From Cohaesibacter sp. (GTDB lineage: Bacteria; Pseudomonadota; Alphaproteobacteria; Rhizobiales; Cohaesibacteraceae), in NCBI GenBank assembly GCA_025800145.1, contig JAOXSH010000153.1, positions 1 through 43,304 of the forward strand: a DNA stretch of 43,304 bases, read 5' to 3'. The translations under genes were made by a program, and so were the position numbers. Of this stretch, positions 7,578-14,952 are shown one piece after another. The notes below the pieces were generated by a model. The model was not told the DNA's origin. It worked only from the letters and a program-made list of their open reading frames with translations, and searched no databases. Positions within the stretch are counted from its first letter, which is position 1. Each line of letters begins with the position of its first letter.

Positions 7578-7599
7578 CCCGGTGGGCGCACCCACCGGG
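7578..7599 (+). terminator. Hairpin terminator candidate after the first regulator pair
   Basis: CCCGGTGGG and CCCACCGGG form a perfect 9-bp stem around a CGCA loop, 16 bases after the stop codon at 7562. The downstream sequence lacks a clear T run, so it may be a weak terminator or an RNA-stabilising hairpin. The rest of 7600-7750 shows no gene. Confidence 0.55.
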
Positions 7600-7750
7600 T
7601 CAATTTGGTGCAATCGAATGCTTGTTAACCGAACCCAGTAGATTCAGCAACTAACTACAATTTTACACCGATAGACCTTAGCAAGCATCGACCCCAAAAG
7701 CAAATCCCAGAGGCTAACAACCTCAATGGGAGGGTGATCGAAATAAACTA

Positions 7751-7779
7751 TTGACGTGTGTGAATTAATCGCACATAGT
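7751..7779 (+). promoter_or_regulatory. Promoter with 19-bp palindromic operator in the spacer
   Basis: TTGACG (7751-7756), a 17-base spacer, then CATAGT (7774-7779). The spacer and first -10 bases hold TGTGTGAATTAATCGCACA (7757-7775), an imperfect palindrome with strong outer arms TGTG/CACA. A bound dimer would block RNA polymerase. A half of the same motif (TGTGTGAATTAGTC) is at 14957-14970 within the promoter of the antirepressor module. It drives the gene pair starting at 7833. Confidence 0.65.
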
Positions 7780-7832
7780 CATTATATAGAACGCGACGAG
7801 ATCGCTCGACGCAAGAGGTAACGGGGCCTAAA

Positions 7833-8081
7833 ATGATCAACTACAAATCCATGTTTGCAAACCGCCAGAAATTTGAACGCACACTCGGTCGAGTAATCGT
7901 AGAAGAGCTTGAACAGCATGGAGGCCTGTCAAGCCTCTACGATAGAAAAAGGGGCGCAGTAAACGGCACGGACCGTGCCCCCCTTGCTTTAATTATGCTT
8001 TCGTGCGTAAGCGGGAAGAGAAAAGCCTCCGCGATTAATGTGCTTTACAAAGCGCATCCAGAAACACAGCCAAAACTATGA
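7833..8081 (+). CDS. Small basic hypothetical protein
   Basis: 82 residues, with AGAGG about 14 bases and GGGG about 8 bases upstream of ATG 7833. It is basic and helical at the N-terminus (FANRQKFERTLGRVIVEELEQHGG). The C-terminal half, ALIMLSCVSGKRKASAINVLYKAHPET, is mildly hydrophobic. No known domain is seen. It overlaps the following HTH gene by four bases (ATGA). The first ten bases of the gene match those of the gene at 6421, and both precede a WSRG-type HTH gene, so the two pairs may be related by an old duplication. Function unknown. Confidence 0.7.
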   Translation: MINYKSMFANRQKFERTLGRVIVEELEQHGGLSSLYDRKRGAVNGTDRAPLALIMLSCVSGKRKASAINVLYKAHPETQPKL

Positions 8082-8491
8082 CCCCATTTTCTACAATTCT
8101 TTCAATCAGCAGCCTTTCTCAAAGAGAGGCTGCAAACTTTCTGGCGGTATCAACCTCCATTGTTGACAAATGGAGCAGAGGCGTCCGAACCCCCCGGCCC
8201 GAAGTTATTCGGGAGATGACTAATCTAGTCCAAAAACAACAAGAAACAGCAAGACAAATGCTTAAAATCGTGAATGAAAATGAGATGGAAGCCATCGAAC
8301 TAGGCTTCCCCACAAACGATCACGAAGCTCAATGCCTCGGCTGGCCATGCGTAGGAGCGTGGAAAGGAATGGCAGGCCGCTTTATCGCAGACTGCACAAA
8401 ACCCGTCAATCTCGTACCGCGCGGCTCAACACCAGCCGCAGCCGCAGCGAGAGATCAACAAGATTTCCAGCCAGCAAAAAGAAAAAAATGA
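8078..8491 (+). CDS. HTH regulator (WSRG family), smaller copy
   Basis: 137 residues. The HTH at about 10-50 reads LSQREAANFLAVSTSIVDKW, then SRGVRTPRP, very close to the pattern in the 6924 protein. A short helix follows (FIADCTKPV is further on), with LGWPCVGAWKGMAGRF around residues 85-105, and then a Pro/Ala-rich basic tail ending KRKK. There is no second globular domain like that of the longer paralogue. It probably binds one of the local palindromes as a transcription regulator. The target is not known. Confidence 0.7.
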   Translation: MTPFSTILSISSLSQREAANFLAVSTSIVDKWSRGVRTPRPEVIREMTNLVQKQQETARQMLKIVNENEMEAIELGFPTNDHEAQCLGWPCVGAWKGMAGRFIADCTKPVNLVPRGSTPAAAAARDQQDFQPAKRKK

Positions 8492-8616
8492 ACAAGCGGG
8501 ATTTTTATTGATGGATGACTATAAGGAAGTAACCGTAAATCTGAAAGATCATCACGCCCTACGGCTCAAATGACGCCCGGCAACGTGGATAACTGCGCAG
8601 AGAAAACAAAATAAAT

Positions 8617-8668
8617 GCAAGTTTTCGTGCTTTTTTATTGACATAAAGCACAAAAACTTGCATATTAT
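8617..8668 (+). promoter_or_regulatory. Strong promoter inside a 45-bp palindromic operator
   Basis: The left arm GCAAGTTTTCGTGCTTT (8617-8633) and the right arm (8645-8661) are inverted copies over 17 bases with one mismatch. The 11-base centre contains most of TTGACA (8638-8643). CATATT follows after 17 bases (8661-8666). RNA polymerase and a regulator bound to the palindrome would exclude one another. The preceding stretch 8492-8616 shows no supported gene; a 20-codon frame at 8511-8573 lacks a ribosome binding site. Confidence 0.75.
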
Positions 8669-8680
8669 GAATGTGCAGAG

Positions 8681-8701
8681 GGGGCGGGATGGTCCCGCCC
8701 C
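8681..8701 (+). promoter_or_regulatory. GC-rich leader hairpin
   Basis: GGGGCGGGA and TCCCGCCCC form a perfect 9-bp stem with a TGG loop, starting a few bases after the expected transcription start. It precedes the ribosome binding site of the 26-residue peptide at 8726. It may protect the 5' end of the message. There is no T run, so it is probably not a terminator. Confidence 0.5.
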
Positions 8702-8725
8702 GCACAGGAAAGAAAGGAAAAGGAA

Positions 8726-8806
8726 ATGAAACTCATTCATATCCAAATCCTAATTTCCTTGATTACCTTGGTGCTGATCGCCACAAACGTCTGGCACCAT
8801 TGGTAA
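8726..8806 (+). CDS. 26-residue single-TM membrane peptide
   Basis: ATG at 8726 follows AAGGA at 8714-8718 with seven bases between, in a purine-rich leader. The product is MKLIHI, one very hydrophobic stretch of Ile/Leu/Val, and an aromatic end (NVWHHW). It is the first gene after the palindromic promoter, so it would be strongly and conditionally expressed. A hairpin (CCCGC/GCGGG) at 8821-8834 separates it from the next gene. Function unknown. It could be a membrane toxin, a holin or antiholin helper, or a leader peptide. Confidence 0.55.
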   Translation: MKLIHIQILISLITLVLIATNVWHHW

Positions 8807-8866
8807 GAAGGACAGTGGCTCCCGCTAAAGCGGGGGTCATTGCCCTCCTAATATAAGGCAAAAGGC

Positions 8867-9079
8867 ATGGACGCTCAAGTTTTACAGAACTGGCTTGATC
8901 ATATGGGCCTCAAAAAAGGAACCGACCTAAGCAAAGCTCTTGGGTGGAACCGCAATCGCGCTCAAGAAATCATAAAAGCAATGAAAGCAGGCGAAGCCGT
9001 TGAGCTTAAAAAAGTTGACGAACTCGCCATGAGCGCCCTTGCTCAAAACCTCAAACCATGGAGTGAATATGACCGATAA
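8867..9079 (+). CDS. Small Cro-like HTH protein
   Basis: 70 residues from ATG 8867, with a purine-rich AAAAGG just upstream. Residues 5-40 fit a helix-turn-helix: LQNWLDHMGLKKGTDLSKAL, then GWNRNRAQEIIKAM. No other domain is present. The size is typical of Cro-type or accessory regulators. It could bind the palindrome upstream of its own transcript. It overlaps the next small membrane ORF by 11 bases. The HTH call is moderate; the target is unknown. Confidence 0.65.
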   Translation: MDAQVLQNWLDHMGLKKGTDLSKALGWNRNRAQEIIKAMKAGEAVELKKVDELAMSALAQNLKPWSEYDR

Positions 9080-9164
9080 AAAAATGCAAATCCTGTCCAT
9101 CGGGCTGACTTTAGCCATTCTGGCCGGGGCTTACCTTGCCTTTGGCTGGTCATTCCCGATCTAA
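9069..9164 (+). CDS. 31-residue single-TM membrane peptide
   Basis: ATG at 9069 lies inside the end of the HTH gene, and the frame ends with TAA at 9162-9164, just before a bidirectional terminator. The product has a charged start (MTDKK), about 20 hydrophobic residues, and ends GWSFPI. One membrane span is predicted. Overlap with the HTH gene suggests coupled translation. Function unknown. Confidence 0.55.
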   Translation: MTDKKMQILSIGLTLAILAGAYLAFGWSFPI

Positions 9165-9172
9165 AACAATAT

Positions 9173-9196
9173 CCCGCCCCGGTTATCTGGGGCGGG
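9173..9196. terminator. Bidirectional terminator between regulator cassette and tail gene D
   Basis: CCCGCCCC and GGGGCGGG form an 8-bp all-GC stem. It lies between the convergent ends of the rightward cassette (9164) and the leftward late block (9198). On the minus strand it is followed by ATATTGTTTT, a fair U-rich tail. It probably ends late tail transcription, so the lysis genes further left would need their own promoter or antitermination. Confidence 0.75.
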
Positions 9197-9197
9197 C

Positions 9198-10292
9198 CTA
9201 TCTCTCATAAGATTTTGTAGAGCTATCAGCCACCTTTGCCCCAGAAGAGCTAGGTGGCTTTTTAGGCACGCGCTTGTCTATGCCTGCATCGCCTTGTGGC
9301 TGTTCAAGCTGGCAATCGGTGAAAAAGCCGCTCTTGTCCAGATTGTGCGTACAGGACTTAATTCTATATTGCCCATCAATGCCGGGACGAACCCCTGAGA
9401 TTGAAATGGGTGAGCCTGCATAAATATTTGCGTCCCCATCCAGCTTGACAGAGCCAGACCCAGCCGCCCTGTCTGCCCCGTCTTTTTCTGCCTTTGCCGC
9501 CTGCTTTGCCGCTTGCTTGTTGGCATAGCGCACAGGGCTGAGTGATTTAGCTGTGGCATTGATGCTTTTGACTGCCTTTTCAGCCTCTTGCACCCACTTA
9601 CCCAGCTCCCGGTCAAAATATTGGCTGATATGCTCAGTAAATCCCGCGCTGGATTGGCGCGGATTGATTGTGCCGCTGATTAAATTTTGACCCTTCACAG
9701 CCTTGATAGCTGGTAAAGTCAGGCCGCTGATTGATTTACCGCTATTGGCCGCCAGCAGGACCGGCATATCACCAAACATTTTGAATTTCCCACCCAGCTC
9801 AGAGGCTATTTTCTGGCCAAACTCTTGAAGGCTAAGACCATCGACAACATCATCAATTTTTATGTCAGCAAATTGCTTGTCGATTTTTGGCATTTGCAGG
9901 CCAAGCTCTTTTGTCAGCTTGGAGAAAATGCTTTCCACCTTTTCATTTTTAAAGCTCTTTTGAAGCGGTTCTTTTGCCCGACCGGATGGATTACCAGATT
10001 CACAGCTAACCGTGATTGTACTGCCAGACTGCCCGAATGCGTAAGGGGCGCTGGAGACAAAGCCCACAAAGCGCGTAACGAGCGAAGATTTATCCCGGCC
10101 AATCCTGATCAAGACCGGGTCATTTTTTTGAGGAAGATAGATTTGCCCGCCGCTATCATCAAGCGTGATGGCGGCTGTATCCTGCCCCTCCCCATCCAGA
10201 TCGTTGATGGTGATCTTGCTTAATCCTGAAAGTCTGGAACCTGACAGGACGGTGACCGAGCCAACCTTTACCTCAAAATAAAAACCCTGCAT
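9198..10292 (-). CDS. D: Tail protein D (baseplate hub, P2 gpD)
   Basis: 364 residues from ATG 10292, which has GAGGATG upstream and follows the X stop. A longer frame to 10325 would overlap X. The sequence shows the P2 gpD/late-control-D pattern: an N-terminal beta domain (FYFEVKVGSVTVLSGSRLSGLSK...), a middle domain with SLQEFGQKIASELGGKFKM, and a C-terminal OB-like part with SISGVRPGIDGQYRIKSCTHNLDKSGF. gpD forms the trimeric hub on which spike V and the tube sit. It is the last gene of the late block. Confidence 0.9.
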   Translation of the reverse strand: MQGFYFEVKVGSVTVLSGSRLSGLSKITINDLDGEGQDTAAITLDDSGGQIYLPQKNDPVLIRIGRDKSSLVTRFVGFVSSAPYAFGQSGSTITVSCESGNPSGRAKEPLQKSFKNEKVESIFSKLTKELGLQMPKIDKQFADIKIDDVVDGLSLQEFGQKIASELGGKFKMFGDMPVLLAANSGKSISGLTLPAIKAVKGQNLISGTINPRQSSAGFTEHISQYFDRELGKWVQEAEKAVKSINATAKSLSPVRYANKQAAKQAAKAEKDGADRAAGSGSVKLDGDANIYAGSPISISGVRPGIDGQYRIKSCTHNLDKSGFFTDCQLEQPQGDAGIDKRVPKKPPSSSGAKVADSSTKSYER

Positions 10293-10299
10293 GACATCC

Positions 10300-10545
10300 T
10301 CAACTAAAGATCTGGACGGGGTCATTCACAACGCCAGCAGGCAAGCTCTCTTGCTCGATTGGCACAATGATCTCAGCGCCAAGCGGCAGGATTGTATGAG
10401 CTGAAAGCCCCGGATTTACAGCCAGAACCTTTTCCAGCAAGCCCGGCTCCCGGCGCTGATTTTTATAATTGAACAGCAGGTTAGAGAGGTTGAGGCCAAT
10501 GGAATTGACAATGATAATATCGCGCTCATCTTCACGCCGGATCAT
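10300..10545 (-). CDS. X: Tail protein X (LysM-like)
   Basis: 81 residues. The end reads VLAVNPGLSAHTILPLGAEIIVPI, the hallmark of P2 gpX-type small LysM-like tail proteins. It is a little longer than P2 X (67 residues). It starts four bases inside U (ATGA overlap) and its stop overlaps the ribosome binding site of D. In P2 X lies elsewhere in the genome; here it sits between U and D, as in Mu-like and many alphaproteobacterial phages. It probably helps join tube and baseplate. Confidence 0.85.
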   Translation of the reverse strand: MIRREDERDIIIVNSIGLNLSNLLFNYKNQRREPGLLEKVLAVNPGLSAHTILPLGAEIIVPIEQESLPAGVVNDPVQIFS

Positions 10546-11006
10546 ATTGGCAAGCCCCCAACAATATCTTTGACAATGGATGTGAAGCGTTGAACAGCAC
10601 CAAACACACCCGAACCAGCGGCAGGGCGGTCTGTTTCTTCCAGCTCAATGGTAAAATCAATCAACCGACCAATGCCATCGACATCAATATGACGATGGCG
10701 AAAGTCGCCATTTGTCACAATGAACCAGCCCAAAGGCTCGAACCGGCCCCGCGTCATAAAAACCGGTTCACTGTTTTTGGTGGCGATTTTAAGATGGTTC
10801 AAATTTTGCAAACCACCAAACTCCTTTGGCGCAATTTTGCCAGCAAGGGAGATTTTTAAATCCCCCTCCCGCACCTTTTCATGACGGGCTTTACCGCCAA
10901 GAATTTGCTTTCGAACCGCGCCAGTGCTGACCTTTTCAGCAATCGTCAAATTGCCAAGGTCATAGCCCTCAAAGGCTATGCCGTCGATGACAAAAATCTG
11001 AGACAT
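10542..11006 (-). CDS. U: Tail protein U (P2 gpU)
   Basis: 154 residues. It begins FVIDGIAFEGYDL and contains LSLAGK-like and PVFMTRGRFEPLGWFIVTNGDFRHRHIDVDGIGRLIDFTIELEE, matching P2 gpU-type proteins. gpU belongs to the tail terminator/completion set and is needed for tail assembly. It follows the tape measure by nine bases. The C-terminal 25 residues (RFTSIVKDIVGGLPI) form an amphipathic helix. Confidence 0.88.
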   Translation of the reverse strand: MSQIFVIDGIAFEGYDLGNLTIAEKVSTGAVRKQILGGKARHEKVREGDLKISLAGKIAPKEFGGLQNLNHLKIATKNSEPVFMTRGRFEPLGWFIVTNGDFRHRHIDVDGIGRLIDFTIELEETDRPAAGSGVFGAVQRFTSIVKDIVGGLPI

Positions 11007-11015
11007 AATAAGACC

Positions 11016-13637
11016 TTATGCAAAGCTTGATGAACCGTAGGATTGATTGAGGGCATCATTGACCACCTGCCCGATTTTATCAGTAACAACTTGCGCAACT
11101 TTTTCCTCATCCATGCCCGGCGCTGCATGGACCTGCACATTGACAGGCACATTAGCGACTTGCTGACCGGCAGAAGCAGGAGCCAGGCCGCTCGATGTTG
11201 GCTGTATGCTGGCTTGGGGTGGAGCGGCAGCAGGGAACCGAGCAGACGGAATATGCAAAGAACCAACACGCGCCGCTAAAATCTGCAAAGATTGCGGCAA
11301 GCCAGAATTTACAACGCCATCGGCTTGTTGTTTTACAGCATCGTCAAGGCCTGATTGAGCAACAGAGGCGGAAAGCGTTTCTATCTGTTCAAGTAAAGCC
11401 GTTTTTTCTGCCACCAATGGCGCAACCAGCATATCAGCCGATTGCGCATTGACCGCACCAGCACGCGTGCGCTCAATCTCCTCATTAAGATTTTTGAGGC
11501 TTTGCTTGGCCAATTCAAGCTCACCACTTTGTTGACCCGTCTTAACATCCTTGCTTGTCAGGAAGCTGATAAGGTCACCACCTTCCCCAAACATGCCCTC
11601 GCGGACAGATTTAGTCCAAGAGTATAAATCACCAATGGCCGGAATATTTGCGGCCCAATCATCTTGCTTGTTGGCAAGACCCTTACGCTCCTCGGGGGTC
11701 ATAGAGTTAAACTTATCAGATTGTTCAGAAACACCTAACGCAGTAAGACCAACACCCAAAAGCCCCATCTTACCTAAACCACCAAAAGAACGACCCAATC
11801 GACGATTGCTTTTTGCGGCCTTGTCAGCCTTTCCTGAAAAGCCAGCCAAGGACCCTGAAAATTTATCAAGCCCCTTCGCCAAACGAAGCAAACTGCCCCC
11901 ATAACGCAGCATGACGAATGTGCCAGCCAAGCCCGCCATAGCAAAAGCCGCACCACCAGCAGCCACAGCAATACCGCCAACGACAGCAGCCGTCCCAGCC
12001 ATCGCTTTTACAATACCCGGATTTTCCGCCGCCCATTCTCGCATGGCCGTTAGCCAGCTTGTTGTTGTCTCCAACAACCCCCGATAGGCTGGAAGTAATT
12101 GCGTGCCAACCTCTGTTTGCAAAGCGGACCACGCGGAGCCAAGGAGCTTTTCTTCACCCTTAGCACCATCGCTCATAACTTTTGCGATTTCGCTAGCCTC
12201 ACCTTTTGCACCCTTCAATTCATCGCGCAATTTACGGATTGCATCGCGCTGATTAAGCAAGACAGTGAAAGCGCTCGACCCTTCCTCACCAGCAATTTTC
12301 TTAGTCAATTCAATGCGCTCAGCAGAGCCTAATTTCTGCATTTTGCCATGGATTTCATCTAGTAATTCTTCGAATGGTCGTAAATTACCATTCAAATCTT
12401 TTGTCTTGACCCCTAGCCTATCGAGTGCCTTTTGCGCCATTTTGGGCGGCCCGGCAAGGCGAGAGATAACCGAACGCAAGGCCGTGCCAGCCATAGAGCC
12501 CTGAATGCCAGCATCACCAAGCTTGCCAGTTGCAGCCGCCACATATTCCAGCGACAGACCGGCCTCTTTTGCTTTTGGGCCGACATATTTCATTGTTTCA
12601 CCAATTTGCGAAACATTGACATTAGCGCGGGTGAATGTGCCGACCATGACGTCAGCAATTCGGCCCATGTCTTTACCCTTCAACCCATAGCCCGACATAA
12701 TGTTTGAGGCAATGTCAGCCGTGCGGGCAAGGTCAGTTCGGCCAGCTTTTGACAGGTCCAGAACAGAGGGCATTGAGGCCAAAATTTCAGGCACTTCCAT
12801 GCCTGCCATGCCTAAAAAATGTTGCGCTTGGCCCGCCTGTACATTTGTAAAACTTGTGCTTTCACCAAGACCTAACGCCTGATCACGCAGCGCCTTAAAT
12901 TGCGCATTGCGCTTTTTGCGCACCTCTTCTGTCATATTGCTGGTGACAGACGTGCGCGTCACGGCTTTAACACCCAGCATCACATCCTGAAAGTTTGCAG
13001 CCTCATCAATCGGGTTTTTCAGACCAGACAGAATACGCCGACCAGTATAGAGGCCAGAATAGCCAGTCGCAGCCATACCAGTTGCAAGACCCATTCCATC
13101 GCGGAATTTATCCTTGGCTTTTTGCGCATATTCCTTACGCTCATTCTGCTTTTTAAAAGCAGCCCAGCTTTTCTCTTGCGCAGCAGAGGTTTCCTTGATA
13201 ACAGCAGCATATTCACGCTCATGCTTGGCCAAATCCTTGAGAGACATCCCGTTTTGTTCGAGCAAGCCCTTGCGTTCACGAAACAAACCAAGATTTTTTT
13301 CATAAACCCCGTTGGCGCGAGAAGCCGCACGCCTTGCCTTATCCAATTCCTCCCGCATTTTTCGGGTTGGATTTTCTGCCTTTCGATAAGCACTGGCGAG
13401 GCCTTCTACCTTTTTCTTGGCCGCAGCGCTGTCACTCGCTGATTTTCGCAACTCTTTTGACGTCTTGCGAAAATCCTCAATCATTTTGACAGGACCGCGC
13501 ATCTCATTGAGACGCCCAAGGTGCTTTTTCACCTCTTTACCAAGAGAGCCCGACGCCTTGCCCATTTTACCAAAAGGCGCAGTGAGCTTATCAACACCAC
13601 GCACCGTGAGTTTTGTTTCTATTTCCCGTGTAGACAT
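11016..13637 (-). CDS. T: Tail tape measure protein
   Basis: 873 residues from ATG 13637, which has GAGG five bases upstream; an in-frame ATG 12 bases earlier is less well placed. The N-terminal 190 residues are long charged helices. A TP901-type core lies near 215-480 with AGMEVPEILASMPSVLDLSKAGRTDLARTADIASNIM-like helices. Gly/Ala-rich hydrophobic segments follow near 550-600, and the end is a Gln/Pro-rich tail. The protein sets tail length and is ejected with DNA. P2 T is of similar size, so a tail of roughly P2 length is expected. Confidence 0.95.
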   Translation of the reverse strand: MSTREIETKLTVRGVDKLTAPFGKMGKASGSLGKEVKKHLGRLNEMRGPVKMIEDFRKTSKELRKSASDSAAAKKKVEGLASAYRKAENPTRKMREELDKARRAASRANGVYEKNLGLFRERKGLLEQNGMSLKDLAKHEREYAAVIKETSAAQEKSWAAFKKQNERKEYAQKAKDKFRDGMGLATGMAATGYSGLYTGRRILSGLKNPIDEAANFQDVMLGVKAVTRTSVTSNMTEEVRKKRNAQFKALRDQALGLGESTSFTNVQAGQAQHFLGMAGMEVPEILASMPSVLDLSKAGRTDLARTADIASNIMSGYGLKGKDMGRIADVMVGTFTRANVNVSQIGETMKYVGPKAKEAGLSLEYVAAATGKLGDAGIQGSMAGTALRSVISRLAGPPKMAQKALDRLGVKTKDLNGNLRPFEELLDEIHGKMQKLGSAERIELTKKIAGEEGSSAFTVLLNQRDAIRKLRDELKGAKGEASEIAKVMSDGAKGEEKLLGSAWSALQTEVGTQLLPAYRGLLETTTSWLTAMREWAAENPGIVKAMAGTAAVVGGIAVAAGGAAFAMAGLAGTFVMLRYGGSLLRLAKGLDKFSGSLAGFSGKADKAAKSNRRLGRSFGGLGKMGLLGVGLTALGVSEQSDKFNSMTPEERKGLANKQDDWAANIPAIGDLYSWTKSVREGMFGEGGDLISFLTSKDVKTGQQSGELELAKQSLKNLNEEIERTRAGAVNAQSADMLVAPLVAEKTALLEQIETLSASVAQSGLDDAVKQQADGVVNSGLPQSLQILAARVGSLHIPSARFPAAAPPQASIQPTSSGLAPASAGQQVANVPVNVQVHAAPGMDEEKVAQVVTDKIGQVVNDALNQSYGSSSFA

Positions 13638-13655
13638 GTGAGGCCTCATAAAAAG

Positions 13656-13679
13656 AAAGCCCCGGCGAACCGAGGCTTT
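13656..13679 (-). terminator. Terminator after the antirepressor gene
   Basis: A 10-bp stem with one mismatch (AAAGCC..CGG pairs with CCG..GGCTTT) around a CGAA loop, starting six bases after the stop at 13685. The minus strand continues with CTTTTTATGAGG, so the T run runs directly into the ribosome binding site of the tape measure gene. It would insulate T from the antirepressor transcript. Confidence 0.8.
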
Positions 13680-13684
13680 ATTGA

Positions 13685-14428
13685 TTATTGTTTCCCGCCC
13701 CAGATCAGGGCTATATCAGTATAAAAATAATTTCGCTGACCACTCGGGACCGTTTTATCAATTCCATAAGCGCGGACCCTGCGCCCTATCACCGTCATAT
13801 TAAAAGCAGGCTTGCCATTTGCCTTTGCCCAATCTTCGTACGCTGCGCGCAAATCGGCACTGGCCACAGCATTGCCACGGGCAGGCATGGTGCATTCTGC
13901 CAAAAACTGATTGACCGGGTGATCATCCATTTCCGGTTTTGGTGGTTCGATATAGGGCAAGCCCACCTCATGCCACATGGCTTTGGCCATTTCCTGACCA
14001 AAGGTTAGACGTGCCTCGCGCACCAAAGACAATTTGAGCGATGTTTCACAGATTTCACTTTCAGCCGGGGGCACTGTTGGTGGGTCAACATCATAGTGAC
14101 CGGTTTTGCGGAGCGAGGGCAAAACCTCTCCCGTGACCCATTTACGAAACCGATGTTGCACCGTGCCGGGGGTGACAGCCTTCTGAGAACGGAGAATAAC
14201 AGTATAAAGCCCACCCTCAGTGACATAGAGCACCTCCTGAATACCACCAAGGGTACTAAAACTTTTAGCACCCTTTTCATCATCATCAAGCTTACGCAAA
14301 GCACCCTCTGCCTGCTTTACCTCCAAACAGTTACAAACATCTTTGGCGATGAAACAGAATTCCCCATCTTCCCGCTCAAAAGAGCGCAAGAGATGATCTT
14401 CAAAATCATGCAAAATCATGTTGGTCAT
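13685..14428 (-). CDS. ant: BRO-N antirepressor
   Basis: 247 residues. Residues 5-110 are a BRO-N/Ant domain: FEREDGEFCFIAKDVCNCLEV, the VTEGGLYTVILRSQ motif and FRKWVTGEVLPSLRKTG. Residues 190-228 (DLRAAYEDWAKANGKPAFN then IGRRV..YGIDK) resemble the winged-helix end of this phage's own primase. Proteins of this type bind and inactivate the phage repressor and so trigger induction. The gene overlaps the upstream small gene by four bases. Together they lie behind a C4-like antisense RNA, as icd and ant do in phage P1. It ends in its own terminator. Confidence 0.88.
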   Translation of the reverse strand: MTNMILHDFEDHLLRSFEREDGEFCFIAKDVCNCLEVKQAEGALRKLDDDEKGAKSFSTLGGIQEVLYVTEGGLYTVILRSQKAVTPGTVQHRFRKWVTGEVLPSLRKTGHYDVDPPTVPPAESEICETSLKLSLVREARLTFGQEMAKAMWHEVGLPYIEPPKPEMDDHPVNQFLAECTMPARGNAVASADLRAAYEDWAKANGKPAFNMTVIGRRVRAYGIDKTVPSGQRNYFYTDIALIWGGKQ

Positions 14429-14670
14429 GACGCACGCCCTTTCATCTGATTTTCGCAGGAAAGCAATTCTTGTTCGGCGATTTGCAAACGATCTTCCATC
14501 GCTTGACGCAAGGCCATCACCCCGCGCAAAGGGTGATCGCTCAATTCAACGCAATCAACCACCAAGCCCATGGTAAAAAGACATTCACCAAGCTCAGCAA
14601 TCAAACCATGGACAATGAGAATATAGTCATCTTGAGATGAACTAAGATCAGGAACAGCAGAAAGGGCCAT
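14425..14670 (-). CDS. Small gene in the icd position of the antirepressor module
   Basis: 81 residues from ATG 14670, which has GGAG nine bases upstream. The frame is open back to 14868, and the leader part could encode a longer form starting near 14856. The product is acidic and helical (DDYILIVHGLIAELGECLF, then MALRQAMEDRLQIAEQELL). No domain is recognised. By position it corresponds to P1 icd, the gene between C4 RNA and ant, but sequence similarity to Icd cannot be claimed. It is coupled to ant by ATGA. The ribosome binding site sits in a predicted hairpin. Confidence 0.65.
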   Translation of the reverse strand: MALSAVPDLSSSQDDYILIVHGLIAELGECLFTMGLVVDCVELSDHPLRGVMALRQAMEDRLQIAEQELLSCENQMKGRAS

Positions 14671-14671
14671 T

Positions 14672-14856
14672 TCAAAAAACTCCAGTACGAGTGTTTTAAC
14701 GCCACTCACACAAAGGAGTTTTTCGAGACCCCACTGGTGAGCGGGAGGTCGAAAACCTGCGTACAGACAGGCGGGTTTATTCCCCTCATTGGCCCGCGCG
14801 GGGACGAGGGTATTGTATTCGCCTCCCTCCCGCTCATGGGAGTTTTTGTAACCAAT
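14672..14856 (-). promoter_or_regulatory. Structured mRNA leader with C4 target and masked ribosome binding site
   Basis: The leader carries the sense-strand sequence CTGTACGCAGGTTTTCGA (complement of 14749-14766), which is complementary to two blocks of the upstream short RNA. Nearer the gene, 14715-14726 and 14672-14683 form a 12-bp stem that takes in the GGAG of the gene starting at 14670. Two further stems lie at 14725-14750 and 14821-14841. The arrangement suggests that pairing with the short RNA changes access to the ribosome binding site. Confidence 0.6.
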
Positions 14857-14883
14857 CATGACCACCACAGTCAGAAAAAAGGC

Positions 14884-14947
14884 ACAAAAATACCGCAGGC
14901 TTTCGGGTGCGGTATCCGCTGTACGCCAAGAGGTTTTCGAGCCTCAA
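14884..14947 (-). ncRNA. c4: C4-like antisense RNA
   Basis: A short RNA of roughly 60 bases, starting a few bases after the leftward promoter and ending at an intrinsic terminator: an 8-bp perfect stem ATACCGCA/TGCGGTAT (14890-14897 and 14908-14915), then a T run. The 5' part (14919-14940) can pair with the mRNA leader at 14749-14766 over 10 and 8 bp with a four-base bulge, and four more pairs (GAGG with CCTC) extend it past a bulged C. C4 RNA of P1 and P7 is made from the same transcript as ant and blocks its translation. The match here is in layout, complementarity and terminator; family membership needs an Rfam test. Confidence 0.7.
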
Positions 14948-14952
14948 ATGCA

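Noticed and set aside
8511-8573. 20-codon ORF between two regulator units
   Set aside because: It has no ribosome site and no conserved feature; it was left as intergenic.
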